NCBI GenBank assembly: GCA_026419785.1
Contig: JAODTK010002532.1
Coordinates: forward strand, 678,501-742,500
DNA length: 64,000 bases
From: Sclerodactyla briareus
Lineage: Eukaryota > Echinodermata > Holothuroidea > Dendrochirotida > Sclerodactylidae
Direction: 5' to 3'
Both the position numbers and the translations under genes were made by a program. Shown here piece after piece: positions 36,801-48,500 of the stretch; the first letter of the stretch is position 1; every line of letters starts with the position of its first letter. The notes beneath the pieces are model-generated. The model was given only the letters and a program-made list of their open reading frames with translations. It was not told the origin of the DNA and did not search any database.

Positions 36801-36841
<41 letters not shown>
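36757..36841. repeat. Poly-C tract, about 85 bp with few breaks
   Basis: Almost pure C, interrupted by ACCGAACCCAACCT and a single A. It replaces part of a family A unit just upstream of its CA/terminal module. The length is probably inaccurate in a long-read assembly. Confidence 0.8.
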
Positions 36842-36843
<2 letters not shown>

Positions 36844-39800
36844 ATACAAGGATAGTGCGTCACACACACACACACCACAATGTCAGACTGCATAGATTCC
36901 TCTGACTTCGTCGGACCAGCGCATTATGACTATTGTGTTAACAAGATTTTCCAGACTTGACCTCTCTCGACCTCAGCAGACCTTTTTGACTGACCCCAAA
37001 ACAATAGGGACACGTACTCATTATGGGCGAACCAGTATACCAAGTATGAACTGATCCATCTAAGGGGTCCGAGTTATCGTATTAACGAGCTAAAAATTGG
37101 CCAAATTAGACCAATTTTTCACAATTCTCCTTTTCTCCAAATCTACCACAGATTTACACCAAAAACAATAGGGTTGTTTTCTCCTCATAAGAAAGAGGCA
37201 TACCGAAGTTTCAAATGGATCGGACAAGGGCATTCTGGACTTATCGTGTAACAAGATTTTTCGACTTGACCTCTCTTGACCTCAGATGACCTTTGACCGA
37301 CCCCAAAACAATAGGGATCATGCTTGTACTCAGTATGGGAACCATAACCAAGTCTGAACTATGATCATCTGAAGTGCGTCGGGGTATCGTAATTAACGAG
37401 AGATAAAAATTGTGCCAACTTAGCAATTTTTCACAATTTCTCCTTTTCTTCCCAATATACCAAGATTTACCAAAAACAATAGGTTCGGTTCGCCTCATAG
37501 AGAAAGCGGAACCATACGTGAATTCAGCCTGATCGGACCTGCCATGCCTGCGACTCCTATCGTGTTACCAAGATTTTTTTCAAACTTTGACCTCTCTTGA
37601 CCTTCGACCTGACCAAAAACAATAAAGATCATGCTACTCATTATGAGGGAACCCATATACAAAGTATGAACTTGATCCGCAAGCGAGGTTGAGTTATCGG
37701 GGTAACAGGCCAGGCTGTTCGACAAAAACACACCACACACACTGTGCATGACTGCATAGATTCCTCCTGACTTCGTCGGACCATGTATTCGGATCTTATG
37801 TGTTAACAGATTTTTTCAGACTTTGACCTCGCGACGACCTCATGACTACGTGACCTGACCCCAAAAAAGTAGGGAGAATGTACCTCATTATGCGGGAACC
37901 CATATACCAAGTAGGAAACTTGATCCATCTAAGTTGGGCGTCGAGTTATAGTTAATTAACGAGCTTAAAAATGGACAAATTAGCAATTTTTCACATTTCT
38001 CCTTTTCTTCCCAAATCTACCACAGATTTACACCAAAACACAATAGGGTCCTGTACCTATAAGACAGCGGAATAATGAATTTCAACCTGGTCGGACAGGC
38101 ATTCTGGACATTCTGGACTTATCGTGTTAAACAGATTTCTCAAACTGCGACATATTTGACCTTAGACCTCGACCCAAAAAAATAGAGTCATGTACTCAAT
38201 ATCGGGAACCCATATACAAAGTATGAACTTGATCCATCCAAGCGAGGTTGAGTTTAGTGGTAACAAGGCGGATAGGCGTCACACACACACACACACACTG
38301 TCATGACTGCATAGATTCCTCTGACTTCGTTGGACCAGCATCTGGAATTTTGTGTTAACAAGATTTTTTCAGATGTGACCCTTCCTCGACCTCAGATGAC
38401 CGGTGAACTGACCCCAAAACATAGGGGATCACGTACTCATTATGGGGAACCATATACCAAGTATGAACTGACCATCTAATGGGGTCGAGTTATCGGATAA
38501 CGAAGCTATAAATGGCCAAATTAGCAATTTGGCAAATTTCTCCTTTTCTTCCCAAATCTACCAAAGATTTACACCAAAAACAATAGGTTGCTGTTCTCTC
38601 ACCATAAGAAAGATGCATACCGAGTTTCAACCTGATCGGATCAGATATTCTGGACTTATCGTGTAACAAGATTTTTTCAGAACTTTGACCTCTTCTTGAC
38701 CTCAGAGGACCTGTGACCTTGACACCAAAAACAATAGGGATCATGTACTCATATGGGGCACCCATTACCAAGTATGAATTGACCATATAAGGCGGTTAGA
38801 GTTATCGTATTAACGAGCTAAAATGGCCAAATTAGCAATTTTTTTCCCAATTTCCTCCTTTTCTTCCCAAAATCTACACAGGATTTCCACACAAAAACAA
38901 TAGGGTTCTGGTCTCCTCATAGGAAAGCTGCATACGGAATTCAGCTGATGCGGACCTGGCATTGGACTATCGTGTAACAAGGATTTTCAAACTTGACTCT
39001 CTTGACCTTGACCTGACACAAAACAATAGAGATCATGTACTCATAAGGGGAACCCATATAAAAGTATGAACTTGATCCATCCAAGCGAGGTTGAGTATCG
39101 TGGTAACAAGGGCTAGGCGTCACACACACAATGTCATGACTGCATAGATTCCTCTGACTTCGTAGGAACAGGATTCTGGACTTCTGGTGTACAAGATTTT
39201 AAGACTTTGACCTCGCCGAACTCAGATAACCTTTGACATGACCCCAAAACAAAGGGATTCATGTAATCATTATGGGGAACCATCCATATACAGTATGAAA
39301 ACTTGATCCATCTAAGTGGGAGTCAAGTTACGTGAACGAGCTAAGTTGCCCAATTATCAAATTTCCACAATTTCCCCTTTTTCCCGAAAACCTGACCCCC
39401 CGAATCACCATAAACAATAGGGTTCTTACTCTCATAACAAAGATGGCATACCGAGTTCAAAATGGATCGGGACCAGATTCTGGACTTATCGTGTTTGTTA
39501 AACAAGAGTGTTCAGACTTGGACCTCTCTGGACCGCAGATGAACTTGACCTGACCCCAAAACAATAGGGATCCTGTAATTCTTATGGGGAACACATATAC
39601 AAAGTATGAACTTGATCCATCTAAGTGGGAGTCAAGTAATCGTTTATTAACGAGCTAATGGACAAATAGAATTTTTTCCACTTTCTCCTTTCTTCCCAAA
39701 TCTACCACAAATTTACACCAAAAACAAAGGGTTCGTTCTCCTCATAGGGAAAACTGCTACTGAACTGGAATTCAACCCTGATCGGACCAGGCGTTCTGGA

Positions 39801-41045
39801 CTCATCGTGTACCAAGATTTTCAAAAACTTTGACCTCTTTGACCTTCGACCTGACCCCAAAACAATACGAGTCATGTACTCATTATGGGGAACCCATATA
39901 CCAAAGTGTGAACTGATCATCAAGCGGGTTGAGTTATCGTGGTAACAAGGCTAGGAGTCACACACACACACACACACGAACACACACTGTCATGATGCAT
40001 AGATTCCTCTGACTTAGTCGGACCAGGTATTCTGGACTTATTGTGTTAACAAGATTTTTACAGACTTTGACCTCTCTTGACCTGACCCAAAACAATAGGA
40101 TAGGTACTCCTTATGTGGACCCATATACCAAGTATGAACTTGATCCATCTAAGTGGGTCGAAGTTATCGTGTCAAGAGCTAAAATTGGCCCATTATCAAT
40201 TTCCCAAATTCCCATTTATCCCGAAACCTGACCTCCGATATTACACAATAAAACAATAAGGGAGTTCCTGTACTCCTCATAAGAAAGATGGCATACCGAG
40301 TTTCAACTGCGATCGGACCAGGCATGCGGGACTTATCGTGTTAACAAGATTTTCAGACTTTGAACTCTCTTGACCTGACCCAAAACAATAGGGATCATGT
40401 ACTCATTAGGGCGGAAACCCATATACCAAGTATGAACTTGTCATTCTAAGTGGGGTCGGGGTATCGTATTAACGAGCTAAAAGTGGCCAATTAGCAATTT
40501 TTCACACTTTCTCCTGTCTTCCCAAATCTACCACAGATTTACACCAAAAAAAATAGGGTCTGTTCGTCCTCATAAGAAAGCTGCATACCGAATTTCAACA
40601 TGATCGGGACCTGGCATCTGGGATTATCGTGTTAACAAGATTTTCAAAAAACTTTGACCTCTCTTGAACCTTGACCTGACCTGCAAAACAATAGAGGATC
40701 ATGTACTCATTAGGGGGAAGGAACCCATATACAAAGTATTAACTTGATCCATCCAAGCGAGGTTGAGTTATCGTGGTAACGAGCTAGGCGCACACACACC
40801 ACACTGTATGACTGCATAGATTCCTCCGAACTCCGTCAAGAATCAAACACAATATCATTGTAATGGTCAATTGAAACCAGTGCATGTGAGCTACAAAGGT
40901 ATTGAGGTTGATAATTGTGTTGTAGTACGGTTTTGAAATGCAGCACCAACATATTAATGATACTTCCTACTTGTACACCCCGTCTCCTCATCTGTTGATT
41001 CTCTTCATTGGAATGTCTGGATAATTAATACACATCATGGAATTT

Positions 41046-42395
41046 ATCCCCACTTCAGGGGATATTATGGTTTCTGACTTCGTGGTGTCCGCCGCCGCCG
41101 GAAGATTTCGCGTTAGCGCGATAACTCGCTAACGTTACGATTTAGATGAACTTGGTACACCAGGTTGAACCGCAGAGATCTCGGATGCTTTCGAAAATGG
41201 GATTACCGGAAGCCTGATGCCTCTGCTTTCCGGGATTTTACAAAAACCAAAACAAATACTACACGGACAAGAAGGTATCAGGGTGACCATTGGTCCGAAA
41301 AACAACATGGTGGCATTTGAGGTAATCGGAGGTCACATTTGTGTAATTTTTGCGATTTTTTCCAACATGTCGGATTTTGGCGAAACTTGGGTATTAGGGG
41401 TAACAGTTGGTCCCAGAAAAAAAATGGCGGCATTTTCAAGGTTAATGCCGTTGTCAAATTTGCGATATTTTGCTGTAAAGGTCATTAAGGGGTCACTTAG
41501 GGGTCAAAAACGGATTGGTACTTTCTTCGGCAAAGCACTGGGCGTGTCATCAGAATGCAAAAGGCTTCATAAGGAGTGGATGATCACATGGAGAGTTACA
41601 ATTTTCAAGCAACTGTCATGTCATGAAGGTCATTCAAGGTCACTAAGGGGTAATAAACTGTTTTTTGGCCATAATCGGAGAATTGAATATCTGTGAGGCT
41701 GGAAGGTCACCATTGTGATATAATTGTTGGCCTGCATGGGTGGACCTTGCCTCATTGCCTCTGTCGGGGGGTCATGTGGTAAAGGTTGAGTCTTTAATAA
41801 ATGGCTTATTTAAGGAGTTACGGGCAAAAAATAGAAACTGGTACTTTTTTGAGTATGTGGATAAGACCTTTGTGTGCTTTATGGAGGAGAACCAGCACTC
41901 CCGCTTCGATCAGACACTTACTTGGTAGTTTACAAGGGGTCAAGTTTAATTTAATGAGCTTTTTCGCAATGACATCGGACATGTTCATTGGAATTCAATA
42001 TGCTTCTAGGAGTGGATGTCCATCAACATGGGATAACCATTTTTCTAAAAACCGCCATGTCTTGAAGGTCATCAAAGGTCCTTAGGGGGTCAAAACTGAA
42101 TTTAATCTTTTTGGCCAAGCACTGGGTATGTTATCAGAATGCCAAAATGCTCTTAGGAGTGGAGGTATCACATGGAGAGCTACACTTTTCATAAAAACTG
42201 CATGTCTAAGGTCCTTTAAGGCACATACTCACCATTGTGTGATAATGAATGTTGACGCTGCATGTGTGGTGCCCTCGACCTCGAATTGACCTCTGTCGGG
42301 TTGGTCATGTGGTTAAGGTTGAGTCTTGAATAAATGTGCTTTATTAGGAGTTAATGGGCAAAAAATAGAAACTTGTTTATTGGCAATGTTGGGAT
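41046..42395 (+). repeat. Family D repeat, copy 1
   Basis: It opens with CCGCCGCCGCCGGAAG, GCGTTAGCGCGATAACTCGC and TTGGTACACCAGG, then CTCGGATGCTTTCGAAAATG. Diverged sub-units follow with CATGGTGGCATTTGAGG / AATGGCGGCATTTTCAAGG and AAGGTCATTAAGGGGTCACT-like text, and a duplicated GAGTTA.GGGCAAAAAATAGA segment (41,815 and 42,351). The opening matches 63,230-63,400. The 159-codon frame at 41,217-41,696 falls inside these repeats and shows no domain, so I do not call a gene. Confidence 0.6.
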
Positions 42396-43779
42396 AATAC
42401 AAGTTGGCGGTCTATATACCGCAAGCGGTGTCTAGGTTTCATCATAAAGACTCATTCTCAACAATCTGAATAAATTCCCAGGCTCATCAGCTACTAACAT
42501 TGATCTAATCTATGAACCCATTCATGTTTCAATTTTCTTTTTCTTCTCTGGCCCAAGGGCTCAGTCCTCCGAAATATTCTTTGTGCTACATACAGGGGAA
42601 CACAACTTCACCTGTAGCCTTCTTATCTTAGAGGCCATTAATCTGGATAAGTGGTCAACATTCAACAAGCACCTGTGGGAAATATCCTATACTAATTGGC
42701 TACATTTTTATAGCCCTCAATATCCTTTTTGATTGGTTCTGTGACACTCAAGCTGGCTTCCTGCACACGCAACCTGACCTATAAGGCAACATGATGCTTA
42801 GTTTCTTTAATAGATCAAACCACTCGTTTTTAGTGGAACTATTCTATATAACAATGACTTCAATTAGTCTCCTCTCTTTTTTACAACAGATTATACAATC
42901 GGTTGGACTGAGTATTTGTTCCAGCAATGCTGCAATGCAAGTCTGAAGATCATTAAAAGCATACTTTTAACACAGCATAGGTGGACGTGAGGAACATATC
43001 AAAACCCGCACGCTAGATATTGAGAGATTTTACAATCAACTTTCTTTCAAGAAATTGTTCCCCAGGGTGGAAGGGGGGGGGGGGGGGGGGCGATTAGCAA
43101 AGGCCACCCATAGACTACCACAATATATACTGCAATTGTGGAATGGATAACAGGAAGAAGACAGAAAGCAATATTTGCATAGCAATAATGAATAACTCTT
43201 TAGTATCTGGTGGAGATTTTTTTTTTTAGGTTTCCATTAAGATCCCATCTACAGTTTTTTCCTCCATTCCACGTTCGGACAGGAACTTGGTTCCACACGA
43301 ATTTGTATTAAATTCCCCTTTTACATCACAAGGTGGATTTTGCAACAAGCGGATTTTGGGATTTGCACACTACATTGACTGATATTAGACCTGAGAGTAT
43401 GGCTTCCATAATGTTATTAATCGAAAGTCAAGACAAGTTAACAAACTTACATGACCATTGTACTTTAACGATGTAACAACACGGTGTTTACATGTCATTG
43501 AGTCACATTTACCTGATTATTAGACTTATGATGTAACAACACATGTGTTATAGCATGTATTGATCAGTCAAGCACAAATCCCATAAACCGATATTGTACT
43601 TTGGTGATTTTAAACACACATTCGTTTATAGCATGTCATGAGCAGTCAATGATCCATCTCAGTTCTTGATTCTTTTAAAGTGATTCAACCAGTTCAAGTC
43701 TTACTTGAAATGCCTTCAAGCCAGGGTCTGAAAATTTCCCAGACCAGAAAGCCAAAGTCCCACCCGCTAGCTTCCAGTC
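42396..43779. other. No gene; poly-G tract and a weak tandem repeat
   Basis: A G tract lies at 43,073-43,091. 43,450-43,650 contains about three diverged units of about 70-80 bp with GATGTAACAACAC, TGTT.ATAGCATGT and GATCAGTCAA. Nothing coding recognised. Confidence 0.45.
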
Positions 43780-44600
43780 TACAACTAACACAACAAATTC
43801 ATGTACTCTCCATAATAAAATTTCATACCAAATTTGATCAGATCAAGCATTCTGGGATTCAACAGTTTAACATGTTCTCAGACTTTCCATCTCTCTTGAC
43901 CGTATAGAACCTTTGACATGACCCCAAAGCATATGGATCATGTACTCAATCACAGGGAGCCTCCAATACCATGTATGAGTTTAATTCATCCATGTTGGGG
44001 TCTAGTTATTGTGCTAAAGCCAAAATTGGCCATAAGTATCGTTTATCCAAAAGAAAATTCCCCCGAACATGAAACCCCTTCTCCCACCAAAAACAATAAG
44101 TTTTTTTATACGTTCATAAAAATCTGCATACTAAAGTCAAACCTGATGGGTCATGCATTCTAACTTTCATGTGCGCGTAAGATTGTCCAGACTTTGAACC
44201 TCTCTCTGACCTCATCAGACAAGATTTAATGAAAGATCATGTACTCATTACGCAGAGCTCACATACTAAGTAAGTGCTTTCCTCCTCTTTCCAGTGGGCT
44301 TGAATTACCATGTTAACATCTAAATTTGCCAAAAAGTACATTTTTAACAAACAATTTTTCAACTGATCTTAGAACTGACTCCAGTCTAATACACCAAAAA
44401 TGATAGTGGTCCTGTCCTTCCTCCCTCCCCCCCCCCCCCCATAAAAAAGCGGCATCCTACTTATTATGGGGAACCCATATACAAATGAACGTATCCATCC
44501 AGGTGGGGTCGGTTATCATATTCCACACGCTAACTATCACATCCACACACTTCAACAATCCCACACACTGCCATGACTGCATAGATTCTTTCGACTTTGT
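43780..44600 (+). repeat. Family A repeat, two diverged units
   Basis: Contains CCTTTGACATGACCCCAAAG, ATGGATCATGTACTCAATCA, GTTGGGGTCTAGTTATTGTG, GCCAAAATTGGCC, ACCAAAAACAATAAG and, at the end, CATGACTGCATAGATTCTTT followed by CGACTTTGTCAGAATC, the terminal module. A C tract lies at 44,427-44,440. Confidence 0.65.
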
Positions 44601-45379
44601 CAGAATCGAAAAGTTGTTTCCCGATGAGTGGCTTAAAGCTGGCGAATTGCTGAATTCCTTAAAGAACGTGGAATTTGCTGTTCTTCCAAGGGTCAGACAG
44701 AAGACAATTCAGCTAATAATTCAAGTTTAACTGTAGCCAATACGACTTTTCAGCATCCTGACTTACAGGGAACTGTAGTCCTATAAGAAAAACCTGTATA
44801 ATTTCTTGTAAGTGGAGGTGTGAAGCATAAACTATCGAACATCATTTGCAGGACTGAAGAAGCCGCCATTTTTACTGAATTAATATGGTGATTGCCACCG
44901 GCACTCCACTAGGGCAACAGGGTAATCAAGCAATTGAAACCATGCTTCTCTAGTGGTTGATATACGGGTATAATGACACCAACATAGTTGTCCACGATGG
45001 TGACACTATTCAGCATGGCCTTCCGTTTGCCCTGCTGGGCCCCTCACTCTGTCCAGTGCAGGAAGCCTGGTCAACAACACCCCTGAGGCCATATCCTCAG
45101 CATTCACACTCAATCGTAATTCTCTCAGGATGGCAAATCAACTAAAATTGTGGATTACTGGATTGTTCAGTCAGCTTGACACATCGTACCGTCCGAACCT
45201 TTGTGTCCATTCTGCCCCTCACATCGTTTGACTAGCTCTGCTATACACAGCACCATGCAGGCACACTCAAGTGTCACGAAGCCTCTCCTAGGTTTGCAGG
45301 AACCTCTGCATCAAGTTGTTTTCATGTTGTAGGATGACATGAGCTCTTCCTCTAACTAAGATAATGGTTTTACATCATC
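44601..45379. other. CHEK1 3' flank, probably 3' UTR in part
   Basis: Lies downstream of the CHEK1 stop on the minus strand. I saw no AATAAA signal close to the stop, so the 3' end of the transcript is not placed. The plus frame covering 44,590-44,730 (read FPDEWLKAGELLN) has a coding look but no donor or acceptor. Confidence 0.3.
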
Positions 45380-45531
45380 TCAGCTCTCTGTCACTGCTGA
45401 GCTGTCGTTCTCAGAAGGCTCAAGACTGGAGGGGGCAGGAATACCAGGGAAGAGACTTGGCCCTTGATGATAATGCCGCTGAGCTCTTTCTTGATCTTGA
45501 TGAAGTGTCGCTTGAACTCCAAGCCATCCCC
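45380..45531 (-). CDS. CHEK1: CHEK1 last coding exon
   Basis: Acceptor TTGGTTCTCTTCAG, then GDGLEFKRHFIKIKKELSG, nearly identical to the human KA1 end. After KG the frame must shift by one base to read SLFPGIPAPSSLEPSE and a TGA at 45,382-45,380. Without the shift, another frame ends ten codons earlier. The tail beyond KELSG differs from the human one, so its sequence is an inference. Confidence 0.88.
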
Positions 45532-48500
45532 CTGAAGAGAACCAAAAGAGACAGATTGCATCAGATAGGATGTTAGATCAAACACAACACAATATTATGT
45601 ATGTGCTGTACAGAGTAAATTGGACTGTTGAACTTTGAACTGACAACATCGGGTCATCAATTTCGCTCTAACTTCGGTGAAACTAGAAGTGAGGGCCAGG
45701 CCAAATGATGCGATACAGAATGTATCTGGTAAGGGTTATGGGAAATAAGGAGCATATGCTCTGAACAGCACCAAGCTGCTTAGGGCTAATGATCCCAACA
45801 CCACAGCCCAAGCCTATTTGCTGTACATGTCAGATGACAGTGCCATTGCTGCCTGAACAACAGTTTCTTTCCCTGCCCAAGTCTCTTGTGCTGAGCTCCC
45901 ATGGAGAAAGGCAACAGGTACCACAGGTACCAGGTGGAAGGCTGACGCTCCACCAACTGTGCCAACCACTCAATGAGGGTTATCTCCCTTGAAAAGATAT
46001 GTGTACTATTATACTATACTATATCAATATGTAAAGGGTACTAAGCATTGATTACATTTGAGTCACAAGAACATGGATGCTAACTCGAACTGTATGCATT
46101 ACATGGCATGGGTTAGTGCAACCTCTAAATTTTTCATTGGAATTTGGTGTCGAGAGCATCCTTGTCCAGCAGTGTGCAATGAGAGCCTGTCCATACCAAA
46201 CACTGCACAGTAATCTCAGGACAATCCTGGTAATGACCAATATTCCAATAGAACTCGATACATTAAATTCTGGTATTATTTTCATGGGAGTTTCCCACAC
46301 AGACCCTCTAAACACGCTTTCATGTTTTGAAGATTGAGGTTACTGTAATCGTCAGGCGCAAAAGTTTTAATATTGCAGCATGGTGCTGCAAGCCGTGTGA
46401 ACGGCCCTCTGTTTTTTCGTGGAGTCCAGTTTTTTCCCAGGCCGTGGTATGGTGTGACAATCTTGTGGATGCCCCTACAGAGCACCTTTCACTGGCAACA
46501 TATGTTGCCAACAGCATGATAAGCATTTCACAACAGGCCTAAACTCAATCAGGCATTGAACCAGGTCCTCCGATTCGAGGTCAAACGCTAAAACCATCTG
46601 GCTATACAGGTGCACCGATGGACACCCTTCCCTTTGACTAAACTGTCTGGATGATGTGGGATGTGATTTTAGCATGATGAAAATTTTGGCAGATAGGGAT
46701 GCATAACTCACCTTTGACAGTCTGAAATCAACAAGGATATTACTATCCATCTCCAGGAGATTGACCTTGAAGGTGAGGTTTCTTCAATCCTCTTGTCGTA
46801 AGGGTAACAGTGACCTAGGAATGAAGGGTCAACGAGAAGATTTGATTGTCATCAGTTAGCTGGTAAGAATCACTACTATATACAAAGTGCCACTTGCAAA
46901 GACTTGATGATGATGAGTTTATTGTCTGCTTTCAACAGAAATTAATTTCACACTGGATGTCACGATAACATACAATTGAACATTGGCAATACAAGAACAA
47001 GAAGGAAAAAATAATAGTACGGTAATGGTTCACACTGACATAACAACTAAAGCTACCATGACCTGGAAAATCATATAACACAACCAACACCCCAACTCAC
47101 TATTACCAATGGCATAACCAACCTGGCATTGAATTAGGTCCGTCTGCTCTGTGTTGTAAGTTACAATCCTTCTATATTCAGGAGTTGAATTAGCTACCTC
47201 TGCTCTCAGTTGTTAGTCACAACCCTTCTCCATCCGGGAGTTGAATTAGGTACCCTCGACTGTACAGTAAGTTACAATGCTTTGCTATTCTGGCATTGGA
47301 TAAGGTACCTCTGCTCTGTAAGTTACGATGTTTTGGCACTCTGGCATTGAATTAGGTACCTCTGCTCTGTGTTGTAAGTTACAATGCTCCACTATTCTGG
47401 CACTAACTTAGAAGTCTCTGCTCTAAGTTTCCAATGCTCAACTATTCTGGCATTGAATTAGGTATTTTCGCTGGGTGTTGTTGTTGCAATGCTCAGCTAT
47501 ATTCTAGCATTGTACTCGGTGACCAGCTAGGAGGACTGAGGATATCCAGTGATGGTGTAACAATGTACATGAAAGGGTAGTAGCACAACTGTAAAACCTT
47601 TAATAATAATAATAGACATTTAGAACGCTGTTCACAGAAGCATCCCAGCGTGTGTGCATACGATACTTAGCAGCCAAATCACATGAATGAGCACAGTGAA
47701 GTTTGAAGTTGGTACTGTAGGTGGACCACAATCATAATTGAAACTTTGTCCACTAGATATAAGCTGAATACATTAGACTGTCATTACTTAGCACACATAC
47801 AGCCGGTAAACTACAAAACTGTATAGTGGAACTAACCAGAAAGACAATAGACTTGGTGATTCCATGATGATCAATTGTCAAGGTTTACAGACTTTTGACC
47901 TGACCCCAAAACAAAAGGGTACATGTATGTACTCATTATGGCACCAGTCATATATCAGGTATAAGCCTAATCCATCCAGTGGGATCGAGTTACTGTCACA
48001 AGCCAAAATTGACTAAAATTTTTGTTGACCTCCCCATCAGAAGGCTGCATACAAAATTCCAGCTTGATTGGACCAAGCATTCTTGAATGACCGTATTCAC
48101 AATTTTCCCAGACTTTTACCTCTGTTAGACTTTCAAAAATGCCCTCGACTTACCATGAAGCTATAGGGTTCATGTACTCATTATGAGGAACTCACATACC
48201 AAGAATGAGCTCAATCCATCTAGGTGAATTTGTATAATCGTTTTCACAAACCAAATTGGCTGAAAAATTGATTTCCCACAATCTTTCCATTTCTCAATGA
48301 ATTGAACCCCACATGTATCATTGGCAAATGATAATACTGACCAGCATTCATGATTGATCACCCAATCTATTCTGTAAGAATAGAAGCCAGAAGAGTAGCT
48401 TTGACCCCTATATTACCTTTGACCTCAACGTCCTGAACACCTGATAATTACCATTCGTCAATGGTAATGATCCAACTTTCATGATCATCCAATTTAAACT

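Larger units (their letters stand above)
34490..40870 (+). repeat. Family A satellite-like block, about 21 units
   Basis: Diverged units of about 250-330 bp repeat head to tail. Order in a unit: TTTCAGACTTTGACCTCT, CTTGACC/TGACCTTTGACC, GACCCCAAAACAATAGGG, CATGTACTCATTATGGGGAA, CCCATATACCAAGTATGAAC, TTGATCCATC, GTCGAGTTATCG, GAGCTAAAAATTGGCC, TTTTTCACAATTTC, a second AAAACAATAGGGTT, CTCCTCATAAGAAAG, TTTCAACCTGATCGGACC and CATTCTGGACTTATCG. Some units replace the middle with a CA tract plus TGACTGCATAGATTCCTCTG; these occur near 36,860, 37,730, 38,280, 39,120, 39,960 and 40,790, mostly about 830-870 bp apart. The block therefore has a higher-order period of about three units, with one about 550-bp exception. 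Copies differ by many 1-base indels. Non-coding. Confidence 0.85.

Noticed and set aside
41217-41696. 159-codon plus frame
   Set aside because: Lies wholly within family D repeats, has no recognisable domain and is not conserved in the second copy at 63 kb.
44485-44730. Plus frame with KAGELLNSLKNVEFAVLP, faintly like a COMMD10 N-terminus
   Set aside because: Only scattered identities, no splice sites, and the first part is the family A terminal module.
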